Below, piece after piece: positions 45,075 through 56,834 of a stretch of 64,000 nucleotides of DNA. The stretch is taken from the NCBI GenBank assembly GCA_025765615.1, contig JAIVFJ010000165.1, positions 62,001 to 126,000 on the forward strand, given 5' to 3'. Made by a program: the position numbers and the translations under genes. This stretch comes from Zopfochytrium polystomum (Eukaryota; Chytridiomycota; Chytridiomycetes; Chytridiales; Chytridiaceae). The notes under the pieces were generated by a model that was not told the DNA's origin, searched no databases, and was given only the letters and a program-made list of their open reading frames with translations. The stretch's first letter is position 1. Every line of letters begins with the position of its first letter.

Positions 45075-48000
45075 TTGCGCCCCCGAGTGAGTGAGTGTGT
45101 GTGAGAGCCTGAGAGTGAGTGTGGGTGTGTAGTGAAGGTGTGTGAGAGTGAATGTGTGCTTGTCGTAGACGATCCGGCTGGTGTGGGCACTTTGACAAGG
45201 AGCGCTCATCCAACTTTTGTTTTTGTTTTGAGGCTGACAAATTTGGCGAGGATTTGTCATCACTAATTGACAAGGTTACCTCGTCTCTCCTCGCCCCTTC
45301 CTCGCCATTCCTTCCTTGTCATCCATTCAATTCCTTGTCACCACCAGAACGACCACCTTTGTCGGAGTTCGAAGTCCGAAAAGGCGAATGCAACGCGTCG
45401 ATGTGAGAACCACAAACTCTGCAACCAAGGACGATGGGTACTCCGAGGATGAACATGACGACTTCGGAGATTACTTTGCTGAAGATTTGGATGACGACGG
45501 CGATTACGATGGCACTCTGAATGAAAGTGAGTTGATTCACAACGTCATTTCCGCATCAACAAGAATTTATTCACAGCAACACTAGACAACGTGCCATCTG
45601 TGACCGCAGCCACAAACGTGACAGTCGCTTCTGAATTGATTGTAGAAGCACCTCAAGTCGTTGTAGCAAGCCTCAGTTCTGCAGCACCAGCTACTACAGA
45701 TTTGCACAGGTTGAACACGCCCACTCCGAACTCTTCAAACTCTGTTGCGAGGAGCTCGCATATTGGTGCTCTGACAGCAAGCCTTGGGGGAAGGGAGCCA
45801 ATCCAAAGCACCGCTGCAAGTTCATCGAGAATTCCTAAAACCACCAAAACTAAGCACTCTTCAGGCACGAAAGATCCTTTTCGAATTAAGCCGGAATATG
45901 AAGCTCTGATGGAGGGAGGCATCTTAGAAGCACTAAAGCGGTTGCAGCTAGAACCTGGCGCGAAGAAAGTTCCCTTTCACGGGCAAAAAGACGTCTCCTT
46001 AAATACTCTTCGCAACTATCGGAAGCACATGAAAGGTAAGGAGATCAAGTTTTTTTTTTAAGAAATTTTTGTTTTTGTTTTTTTTTGGGAGAGACTGTGA
46101 CAAGCCCCCGCTCATGTTGAAGGATGGCTGTGTTGTTGAGGTGGCGAGATGCATGGATGAGCACGCGACGAATGATCCTTGTTTTTTAGGATTTCAACAC
46201 TTTTGCGCTCTTATCGGCGACCATGAGAGTTTATTAATGCTTTTGGCATCGCCTCCGACACCTATCTGCCCATCAATGCAGCCTGAAACTATAGCATCAT
46301 TCATCACATACAAGAGATCTCCGCCAAACACTCCTCTCCTCGACCCTGCCGGCACAGCTATCGTGGACGTCGTTCACGGCCAACCAATTATGTGCCAGGG
46401 TGGTTGGAACGACCCAATGTCAGCAAACTCCTTTGTGTCAGTCATAAGCGGCATTCACAGATCTCGCAATCAAGGTGGTCCATTTCTTGAAGACTGCCCA
46501 CGGTGCAAGGCCTTGGAAACTCCACCAACGCAAGAACCAGAACTGCCAGCGGTGCACCAGCATGAGCCAAGTACGACTGCCGCCAGCACAGGTTGCCACG
46601 CTCACCGATTTCGACCTATGCTTTATCGTATGGGAAACCCACTGCATTGCTCCACCGTTCGAGATGCTCTTCACAACAGTTCAGACGCTGCAGCAACCTA
46701 TGTGGCTGAAGGTGACACTGGCCTAACACCATGGGAATTACTCGACGTTCGGCGACGGCTATTGAGTGGGAATAGTCTATGGGAGCTTATGATATGGACA
46801 ATGGTTCTCATTGGCGCAAAGCTGTTTCTACGGAGCGCAGAATTACTTGATCTTCAGTTTAGCTCGGAACTCGACTACAACTGCATCAATTGGGACCTGA
46901 CTATATTTCAGGACAATTTTATAGAGGGTCTTTGCATCAAAGTGAAGGGAAAAAAGGACCATCAGCCTGTCCATCTCATCCTCTGGGCTGACCACGAAAA
47001 TCCCTCTCTATGTCCTGTTCGGCATCTATTACTATACATTCACATGTCAGGGCTCAAAAGCGGCCACCTTTTTCCCTCGGCCGAATTCCTGAGGCGTAGT
47101 GATCGCGGGTCGCACTGCTCCGAAAAGGATTGTTTAACGTACAGCTCATTTCAGGATTACTTCAAAACCCTTTGTGCTGAAGTCATCAAGCGAGAAGGAA
47201 AATTTGGCAGCCACTCAATCCGAAAGACTGGCTATGTTCTTGCAATTTGGGGAGGCGGCAGCGAAGCGGAAATCATGCACTGCGCTCGCCATAAATCGTA
47301 CATTGACGCAAAGAAATACAAGCAGGACGCAGCTTTTCTTCTCGAACTGTCCAAAAGAACAGGAGAGGACACGCGATCGCTGGTTGCAACATGGCATTCA
47401 AATCGAAATGATTACCAACGTGTCCCACGAGCAAACGCACGCCGCCCTTTCGACCAGGATCTCTCTGCCGCAGCCTATTATTTTTTTGTAGAGCTTTGCT
47501 GCATCAGCCTGAACAACCCGCACCGGAGCATTCTTTACTGTCTCGAATCTGCATTAAATTACAAGCAGCCTATTTCAGTTGGTGACGAGATCACGCGGGA
47601 GTTGCAAAACATTGCCCCAGAAACCGCAAAGAGACTGGCAGCACTACTACAACGAGCAATCATTCAAGCTCGAAGTGCTTTGTCACCAGCGCCATCTATC
47701 TTGACGTCGCAACCAGCGCAAGCACCAATCGCAATAAGAGAAGCTGGTACGATTATGACAGCAGTGGCACCTACGTCAGTTGTGGAAGGGATGGAGTCTG
47801 TTGGTGTGACAGCTGTTGCAGCAGGGCCAATGATGGATTCGCTCACTTCAAGCAATGCCCAACTAGATGGAATTACCCGCTCCCTCTCATCCTCGTCTTT
47901 CAGGCCGGACTGCTCAGGACTCTCAGTCTTTGAGAATGCTGCCGTTGGAAACAACACAGCCCAAGCATCTTGTTCTTTAGTGATACCTCCTTCAGTCGCG

Positions 48001-48480
48001 ATCCCGCTCAACTTCCCAATCTCTGTTGCGGTCCCGCCCTTTGTACCAGATTCAGTTCCGACAAGGAAGCGGAAACGTGGGGGTGGTTGCGATCTGCCTG
48101 GCAGATCGGGACTGTCGAAGGCGAAGACAGGGGCTGAGAAACTCGCGCTGATACAGAGCCTGTATGATCAACTGCCAACAGATCTTTCTGAACTGATTGA
48201 CTCCGTACGCACTTCTGTGCGAAACGAGGTGATACCCATTTTCAAGTGCCTCAAACATCACTTCCAGGACAATACAGCGGAGTTTGTTCAAAAGTGGGGA
48301 TCCAAGGGTGAGGCGAATGGGAACTTCTCCCATTCTGAGTTCAAGTTGCTGTGTTGTTCAGGCGAGAAGGAGACGTGTGACAAAGAGAAGCGAGCGACGA
48401 GAAGCAGCGGAAAGCGGCAGCGTGTGGATTTTGAGAGGACATGATTCAATGTTTATTTTGCTTTTTTGAATAAAAATCAT
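45075..48480 (+). mobile_element. Approximate extent of the Crypton-like element
   Basis: Composition changes from GC-rich lanosterol synthase exons to AT-richer sequence shortly after 45070 and back near the polyadenylation-like AATAAAAATCATTGG (48467-48482). Cryptons lack terminal inverted repeats and make no or short target duplications, so I cannot place exact ends; the left end may lie inside the lanosterol synthase intron. Confidence 0.4.
45388..48444 (+). CDS. Tyrosine recombinase of Crypton type (3 exons)
   Basis: Exons 45388-45526, 45577-46035 and 46094-48444, all in phase, encode 982 residues. An acidic N-terminus (SEDEHDDFGDYFAEDLDDDG) is followed by an SPF-like linker and a long body. 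The catalytic core shows the first Arg in KLFLRSAELLDLQF, then CPVRHLLLYIHMSGL, the HxxR box in FGSHSIRKTGYVLAIW, an ARHKSY turn and a candidate nucleophile Tyr in DAKKYKQDA. This is the R-HxxR-Y set of tyrosine recombinases. No reverse transcriptase is present, so a DIRS element is excluded and a Crypton is the best fit. The C-terminus is basic (TRKRKRGGG, SGKRQRVD). The frame is intact, so the element could be recent or active. Transposition of this group is by circular DNA integration. Confidence 0.8.
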
Positions 48481-50006
48481 TGGAAAATCATTGGAAAAAT
48501 TGATTTTGTTTGCACCAGCAAGATCCACTCTCTCTCTGCCGCCGGTTGGTGTCCTCTCGCATTACCACCTGCCTTTCGTGGATCCAACCCGATCCCGCTC
48601 ACTATCTCTCAATGTCCACCCGCTTTTGTTTGCCGTTGACCTTGATCTGACCCTCGTCAACTCTCCTACTCGATCGTGATTGCACCAGATTGCCTGTTGC
48701 GCTCAGACCAACGCCCATCATAACTCAGACGCTGGAGGATCTTGAAACTGAAACTACGGCTCCCACAGCTCCTCCTCCTATTCTTGTTCGCTCAGGAAAC
48801 CTTGGAAGTGATACTTCCCTTCTTTCTCCCTTCGACGCTTGACACTACCGTAACGCCCTTCACAACTCCCTTGGCCCAAACCCATGAGGTGAAGACAAGA
48901 CAAATTTTTTTTTTTCCCTCGCCTTCCTCGCCCCTCCCCTCGGCCGCGATAATTGTATTTTGTTCATAGAGGTTGATTTAGTATTTCACGACTTTTACAT
49001 ACTGTCTGACAACGCGGTCCCTGCGTGAGTGGCTCGGTCGGCAAACCAAAGGTCAGGGCGGCAAAGGAACAGGAATTGTCAATACCAAACGACAAAGTCT
49101 GACGATGAGCAACCTCCACGACACTGAATGCAAGTGCGGACACAACTGGCTGGCGTCAGCAATTGCAAAGTAATGATGCATTCTGTACATTATGAATGAA
49201 GACAATCCTCGCACCACCGAACCCTCGGCTCGACTCTTTTTACGTGCCCTAGTCATTTTGGGTCGGGCAAACAGCGCCGCCCATTATTGAGGTTACCCGG
49301 GATTGCCCGCCGCCACGCTCTAACGCTAATGACGCACGTTCAGTCAGTTAGTCAGTCTGTCCGTCAGTCCGTCAGTCGTTCAGTCTGTCAGGCAGTCAGT
49401 CAGTCAGTCAATCCATTCAGCCAGCAGGCCGGGCAGCCAACAGCTCGACGATGAAATTGGTTTCTCTGTTCTTCTCCTTCTTTTTCTTCTTACTTCCTTC
49501 CTCCTTCCTTCCTTACGAGCTTCTTTCCCTCCTTGCTCGTTGAGTCGAAGCTTATGAGAACGTGAGAGAGAGCTCTTGGAACCGTGGGCGTGGGCGGTCT
49601 GCCTGTGCGTCGGTGACTGGTGACTGGTGCCGTGTCAGCAGCGGCCGATTCGCGGATGACGTCATTTTCTGGTGGCATTACTTATGGGTGTGCTGCTGCT
49701 GCTGCTTCTTCCGTCGCCACGAAATCAAAGCCCCATCGTGGTCGTCGTCGCCCGGTCCCTTTGCTGCTCGAGGATCGCCAAACACATCTCCTGCTCTCAG
49801 CACCCACCCACCCACCACCCACTAGCTTTCCCCTTTCGCCCTCAACCACCCAACCCCATTGCTGCCCGCTGCCACCTTCTCGCCAGGCATCGTCCGTCCG
49901 CCGCTGTTCGTGTAGACTCTTCGAAGAGCGCCAACCCAGAACTTTGCACAAGCAGGGTCACCTCCGCCGCCGGGTGAGGCTCGCCGACACCCCCTACCCA
50001 CGCTGA
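48445..50006. other. Intergenic stretch with CAGT and other simple repeats
   Basis: No lanosterol synthase exon and no other gene recognised. A (CAGT)n-type tract runs from about 49338 to 49425, and TTCC-rich sequence from 49470 to 49530. The last 100 nt form the leader of the CHO2 gene. Confidence 0.45.
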
Positions 50007-53000
50007 ATGGCCGCGCGCAGCGGCGCAACGGATGGCCCGGTCGGGGACGATGACGCGGCAAGCCACCAGCTGCATCGCAATGCCGCGGATGACGACGACA
50101 ACACAGTCGTTGTCGCCGACACCGCGTCGGCCACCGCTGCTGCGGTCGGCGCAGCCGCTGAGAGCGAGCTGATGCTGCTGGCGTCGCCGCCCAGAGCGTT
50201 TGCGGCTGTAAACTCCATCGAACCGTTGAGATCGTCCAGCAGCAGCAGCAGCAGCATTAGCACCGCACACGGATCGCGATCTCCGGTCGGATCTCCGGTC
50301 GACGAGATGCCATCCGTGTCTCTGCCGCCACCAGCAGCCTCTGCCGGCGGCGGCGATTCTGCGCTGGACGGAGATCCCGCGAGTCCGACCGCGGACGATG
50401 ACGTTTCGTGGGGTAGAACAGACACGGGTCTCGGTGAGGCTGGAGCAGTCGTCATGGATTTTAGAAAGTCTCACACTGCTTGTTCCCCGCTGGGCACACC
50501 CTCACCGACCGACCGACCAACCCCACCGCACAGTGTTTCCCGTACCTCCCACCCAACCGCTCTGGCAAGCCTTGTTCTTTCCGGCAAACCACCAATCCGT
50601 CTTCGAGTGGTCGGTCCTAACGTTCGTGGGCATAGGCATCTTCCTCTTCCTCGCTCTGCCGTTGCCCCCGCTCTTCTTCCTATGCGCGTTCCTCTTTTGG
50701 CGGTTCTGCTACAATGTTGGGCTGGGATTGATTCTGTGGCGGCAGAGCTCGGACAAGGCTGTCGTTCGCTTGGTCCGCAGGCTGGGGTTCGGCCCCAACG
50801 CCGGGAGGCGCCGCGGTCCGTGGACTGCGTACTTCGTCAGGGAAATCCAGAAGAAAGTCAACATTTCGGACGAAGAGTACGATGTAGGCCTTCCTCCTTT
50901 CCGGCGCGTCGGAGCAGCTGAATTATTTCCCATTTCTGTTAACCCCAGGCGCTTCCGCTGGACTTCATCTCATGGATGCTGTTCCGCGGCGTGGCCGACG
51001 TGGTTATCGCAAACGACCTGGTCGCCTATATCCTCTTTGCGCTCTGCTACTTTGAAGCCCCAGCTAATGGCGTCCTGACCTGGATGGACGTTTTGAGATA
51101 CACCGCGGGCGTCATCATGATCGTTGTCAACTACTGGGCGAAATTCGAGGTGGACCAGACGCTTTTGGACTATGCATGGTGTAAGTGCTATTTTCGTCCC
51201 CCCCTTCCCCGCCAGATTCGCAACGGTTTTTCAAACGTTTCACCCGATTAAAATTACCACTTACCTTTTGCCAGATTGGGGCGATTTCTTCTTCCTTATG
51301 GACGCGTCTCCAACTCACAGCGGCTTGTTTGAGGCGGCGCCCCATCCCATGTACATTGTCGGATTTCTTGGATACTACGCCACCGCGTTGATCACAAAAA
51401 GCTACACTGTCTTGTTCGTTTCGCTGCTCGCACACTCGATGCAGTTGGGTTTCTTGTTTCTCGTCGAAAATCCCCACATGGAAAAAACGTACAATCGGCC
51501 CTTCTCAACAAAGGGGGAAGGTAAAGAAGCGACTTGTATCGACACTTTGATGCTGATGTCAAATCTTTCTTTGCGACACCAGACAAGACCCACGATAAGA
51601 TGATCATGCGTTCCTTTTTCCAGCGGGACCTGGTCATTTTTCGCAACTTTGACCTGTTCCGCAGCACAGACTTGCTGACGGTGTGTGTTTGGACGTACAC
51701 GGGTCTTGCTGCGTTGGCAGTGGGACCGGTGGACAGCGACTGGAAACTGTGGTACTATCTCGGGTGAGAAACAGCTCATTTGGGCCAATGCTTTGAAATT
51801 CTTATCAATGACTCAATGTGTCCAAAATTATTAGGCAAGCAGTGTTTTGGCGCTTCACGTACAACTGGATTCTCGGTGGGATGCTATTTCTTCAGAGCAG
51901 AAACAAATTTTGGAGTCGGCATTTCATAAAGTACGGGGAGACGCCAAAGGAAGCTTTTCATCATTGGAAAATGTTAGTATCTCTTGCTGCAAGTTACTCG
52001 ATTGAAAACACAAGGGCTGATTGTTTCTTTTGGAAGCATTTTCAATCTCTGCCAGTCCATGACGTATATCTCGTACTTTATCTGCGCGTGGCGACTGTAC
52101 TCTCCGTCAACACCACCGGAAAGCTGGATGTACGGAACATTCCTACTGAAGCACATCCTTGCGTTTGTAAGCAATATTAATAGTTTTTCCTCGTTTTTGA
52201 TAGGGTTTTAACGAATTACCAACTTTTATAGGTTCTGGTTATGATACACGCATGGACTGCTATATCGATCCACAAGACACTGGGCGATTTCGGGTGGTTC
52301 TACGGAGACTTTTTCATCGACTCGCTGCGAGATTCGCGTTCTCTCACGTACACTGGAGTGTACCGCTTCCTCAACCACCCTAACGCGTGGGCATCCACAG
52401 CTTCTGCGTGGGGAGTGACAATGGCCTGTGAGTCCTGGCCTCTGACCATCCTGACGGTTTTTGGGCAAGCCAGCAACTGGCTCTTTGTCCGGTATGTCGA
52501 GGGTCCACACATGCGACGCCAGTATGGCGACAAGGTGCGTCCGCGCAACGAAGCCGGCGTCGAAAAGGCGTTCCGGCGGGAGATGCAAAAGTTGCAGCAG
52601 CGGGTCCGCGGGCTGCGTAAGATTGGCAGCCGCAGCCTGCGCAGCGTGATGAGCTCCGGTGCGCTCCGGTCGCTTCTCGGTGACGAACGGTTCGCCGAAG
52701 AGGACGACGATGAAGGTGGCGGCGACGCCAGAAGCGTGTCGAGCGTCGAGCGGGTCGACCGCGAGGACGAGGACGACGACGAGGGCCTGTCCATGTTGGG
52801 CGGCGGAGGAAGAGGGCTGTGGCTGGAGCGCAACGCAAAGAGGCGCGCCTACTCTGACGACGTGGATTCGGCGGGTTCGCCGGGGTCCGAGGGCGATGAC
52901 GAGGACGACGACGCGGACGATGTCCGGACGGAGAAGCCAGGAAAGCCACCGAGCAACCTGTCGGCGTCCGTGGGCTCCATCGCGTCGATCTCGTCGTCTT

Positions 53001-54727
53001 CCTCGCAGGAGCGATCGCCGCTCCGGCGGAGGAAGCCAAGAGCGGCGAGTGTCGAGGGCAAGCCGTTCCGCGTCAACAGCTTCACAGAAAGCATGAAGGA
53101 GGCGATGGATCGCGCAAAGCCGCAAGTCGACAAGCTCGTGCAGGGCGCAAAAAATATTGTCAAACGACGTGTTGAGAGGCTTGCAAGTGTGTAAGTGTCG
53201 CTTGACAATTCCAGATTTTTTTTCTTATCAGCCGAATTGTCGCCTTCTTCTCAAATTTGTAGAACCTCTAAAAGCCTGCCCGAGCTCCCCCTTCACCTGT
53301 ACACACTCACGTTTCCGACCGTCACCCCACCCCTCGACTTTGAACTTGATCCAACCGCCGCCCGGCGAGCTGCAACCGACGGACTGCCCGAGCCCAAATT
53401 CCGCTTTCTTCTCGGCGACCCGATCCTCATCCAATTCACGTGCGCGCGCGAGACTCTGAAACGGAAAGACTGGATCGGCATCTACCCCGTCGGGAGCAAC
53501 TTGTCCGACGAGCTCACAACGTTCCGGAGCAACGGCCGGTGGATGTTCCTGACGGGCTCGCGGAGGGTGCACGACGACGACGCCGAAACGCCCATGATGC
53601 AAAAGATACCCTCGGACCAGATCCCGCACTACCTCGACATGTACGGGCCGCTCGTGCCGGCGGCCCCAGCTACCACCCCGCTCGCGCGGGGGACCGCAGC
53701 ACCCGCGAGAGTCGAGCTGTCGGCAGCAGAGTCCCCGGCTTCTTACTTTAACACTTTCACCGCCACCACCCCCGCCATCACTCCATCCGCCTCTGCCGCA
53801 ATCGCCTCCACCACCACCACCAGATCGCACTCTACCACAGCCGCCGCCGCCGCCTCCGCGGCCTCCCTCCTCCTCTTTGGCAAGACGCTCGTCTCGGTGC
53901 GCATGTCGTCCGAAGACCAAGGCCTGCGTGTCGTGACGGGCCGCCTCGAGTTCCGCGGCGCGCGCATCCCGTGGTCGCCCGGGGTGTACGAGGCGCGGTA
54001 CCACTGTGACGGCGGGTACGCGGTCGTCACGCGGTCCGAGCCGTTCGAGGTCGTCGCAGAGCGGTTCGCGTGGGACGATCACGACCACCTCGGGGCCGCG
54101 GCGGGAGACCTTGAGGCGCGGGTCGCGCGTGCGGTCCGGGACTTTGTGGAGCGCTGCTTGGACGTGCGGCACCGGCCGATGTGGGAGCGGGGCGGCGGCG
54201 GCGGCGGTGGAGGCGGCAGACAGGAGGAGGCGATGCCGTGGTTGGAGGTGGACGACGATGTGATGGGGCGGTGCTGGCTGCCGGAGGACGTTGCGAGTTC
54301 ATGTGAGTCACCAGCGTCATTTGCTTCCTTCCTTTTTCTTTCTGCTCCCTCCTTTCGTTTGTGCTTATAATTCGACGAACTATTATTCATCGTCTTTTTT
54401 GTTTTTATTCGAAAACTCGCACTCACACACACACACACACACACAGCGTCGCTTGCGCGGTACCGCGAGGAAGTGGCGCGACGGATCGTGTACGGCATCG
54501 GCTGGATGTTTGGCATCGAGTTCTCGTGGAAGGCAGTGGCGCTGCTGGGCACCGTGCGGAATCTCGCGCGCAAGGTGAGAGGGTAGTTTGTTTTCCTTTT
54601 TTTTGTTTCCGTGCCTCCGTAAAAAAACTTCTTTTGTTTTGTGCTGATTTTATTTCTCCTTCGCTCTTTTTTTTTTCCTTCTCGGTTCTGGGTGCTTTAG
54701 ATCATCGAGGCGAAGCAGGCGCTGTGA
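50007..54727 (+). CDS. CHO2: Phosphatidylethanolamine N-methyltransferase, CHO2 type (11 exons)
   Basis: Exons 50007-50433, 50534-50883, 50949-51180, 51275-51520, 51583-51763, 51835-51972, 52037-52166, 52232-53190, 53263-54302, 54447-54574 and 54701-54727, all in phase, encode 1285 residues. A Ser/Ala-rich N-terminus precedes multiple hydrophobic spans. The first methyltransferase half has [40 protein letters not shown] and [15 protein letters not shown]. The second has [39 protein letters not shown] and an [15 protein letters not shown] end; the GxP-type MY(I/V)G and RFLNHP elements are the PEMT signatures. An acidic/Ser linker and a C-terminal beta domain ([10 protein letters not shown]...[10 protein letters not shown]) typical of fungal Cho2 follow. 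It makes the first methylation step from PE to PC in the ER. It is longer than other fungal Cho2 proteins because of low-complexity inserts. Confidence 0.95.
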
Positions 54728-55249
54728 AGACTGACGTGAACCGACGTGAATCCTGAATGTTTTTGTGGTCTGTGGATTGTCGGTGGCGTTGGTGGAATGC
54801 TGACTGGCGTATGGTATCGTGTTTGGTGGTAAAAAGCGCGGTGTAAGTTTAAAACCCGGGAAACTAAAGAAGCGAAACTCAGTGGTTTGTAACGGTTGAT
54901 GGTTTCTTTGGTTTGATCCTGTTGGGAGGGGATCGCCTTGCTGCTTCTTCTGCCCTCCTGCCTCTTGACCACGACCCTGTTGGTGTCTTACGCGCCATCT
55001 CTTGCTGCCGCAGCCGCTGCTGCTGCTGAGATGGTTGGCCGATTTCACGAAAGAAAAAGCGTTCGTCCCAACGAGCGCCGTTTACCAGAGAAGCTCCTTC
55101 ACTAACGGCACCGCCATCAGAAATCCGAGCGATTAACCAAATCAGTGTCAGATCGGAAAACAGCCAGTCCTTTCAAAAATACGCCAACGAGCGATCATGT
55201 AAGCTTGCGGAAATCATCGGAAACCAAAAAGTTCAGACTTAATGCGCAG
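54728..55249. other. CHO2 3' flank, no gene recognised
   Basis: The first 80 nt are the CHO2 3' UTR, partly copied at 63500-63560. Nothing else recognised before the inverted propeller relic. Confidence 0.4.
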
Positions 55250-56030
55250 CTGCCGTCGTATAGCGAGCTGCGGTTTGTCTCTCCGTTCCCGAACCGCATG
55301 GTCGCAATGTTGGCGGCGCTCCAATGTCCGCTGGATCCCCTCCATTTCTAAAGAGAAATAAGCAAAGTACCCCACAGAGTCACCTTGCCGGTGTCAACAA
55401 AGGGGCCAAGCACGCCTTTATTACCGCAGTAATGGGATTCAAGCCCACCAGCAGAGTAGCGGGCCGCTAACAAGGAATGTGAAGAGTAGGAGAAGATTTG
55501 GGTGGTGGGGTCTTTATTCAATGAGGTTCTTTTGATGATGCTTCCCTCTCACACCCTGCTTCCTTTTATACTGCCCAGGAGGAAAGACAAGGCCCCAATT
55601 TTCATCGGTCGTCGCCAGCAGCGGCGGCAAGTCGACGCGGCTGAATATGCCAGGATCGAAGCGCCAGGGGGTCTCTCCGTCCGACACGTGCACGGCAAAG
55701 ACCTTGCCGTGGTCCGTGACAAACACGGGTAAATCCAAATCTTGGTCGGCCGTGTCGGCGACGGTGGCGCTTCAGCGGCCTACGCGGGCAGTTCGTTGTG
55801 GCTGGCGGCATGATAGGAGTCGGGCACACCGCCGCCGACGAGAACCGAAAGGACGCCAAGTCCTATGCCTCTGAGACTGTTCCCACATGAGCCTGCCGTC
55901 AGCCAGGTACACTCTGCGGAGATTGATGCCCGCGGACACGATGGCGGAATTGCTCCGCGGGAGCGAGATGATCCCGGCTGGCGTGTACCCGACCCCGCTC
56001 AGCGCCATATCCACGCTGGAACGCACCGGC
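55250..56030 (-). pseudogene. Inverted, truncated copy of the PQQ-type propeller gene (copy 1)
   Basis: Read on the minus strand, the C-terminal part of the propeller gene is present: VDMALSGVGYTPAG near 56020, then a segment matching NSAIVSAGINLRR, then PVFVTDHGKVFAVHVSDGET, WRFDPGIFSRVDLPPLLATT, and a last exon with GNGETNRSS near 55280. The N-terminal exon and the remaining propeller blades are missing, and the frame is interrupted. Copies 2 and 3 lie downstream in the opposite orientation. Confidence 0.75.
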
Positions 56031-56668
56031 CGTCCCTCCACCAAAGCCGGCCCAACCGCCTCCTTCGGCCTCGTCCGCTTCGGCACAGAGGAGAGTTTGC
56101 ACAAGCCAGGTGTGGTGCAAGATCGCAAACTGCCTTACAAAGTGAAAAAACATCCAAAGTACATGAAGAAGAAAAAAGAAAGAAACACAGCAAATGATGG
56201 GAGCGGTCAGTGCTACTGGGTGGGCCACGTGCTGGGCCACTGGCAGCAATCCAGAAACCGGGAGGGAAGGGCAGGTAAAAGGGATGGGGCAGCGGATGCG
56301 CGCAGGAGCGAGTGGGTGCGCTTTGCCTGCCTGCACGCCTACCAGCAAAAACATTAGGCAAAAAGGCAAGGCGCACTCATGGTGAGAAGATATCATACAG
56401 TAGTGTTCATTGCCAGCATTGCTTGAAAGGAGAATGCGGGGGACAGCACTGAGCAGCATGTACTGTATGTATGTATTCAATTCGTGGGACCCCCGAACCC
56501 CCGTGTGCCCAGTCTGCCCAGTCTCCACTCCCACCCACATGCAAATTCTGCACATACTGAACACAGCGGCCATTGGCTGTGTCTGTCTCTTTCCTATACG
56601 GCATGTTTTTTCCTCCGGGGCGGACCGGAAAAGAAGCACAGACAGACAGACAAGCAGACCGACAGACC

Positions 56669-56716
<48 letters not shown>

Positions 56717-56834
56717 GCCTATCTGTCAACACGTCGCGATGCCCGCAGCAGCCAAATCATACGCACAGACATTGTTTACATAAATACCCCGACCCACTCA
56801 CCACCTCACCCACCCACCCCGCAGCATCAACGAC
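56031..56834. other. Non-coding spacer with a (GACA)n microsatellite
   Basis: The (GACA)n tract runs from about 56639 to 56717, ending 120 nt before propeller copy 2. No gene recognised. Confidence 0.6.

Noticed and set aside
45388..48444. DIRS- or Ngaro-type retroelement
   Set aside because: No reverse transcriptase or RNase H frame accompanies the tyrosine recombinase.
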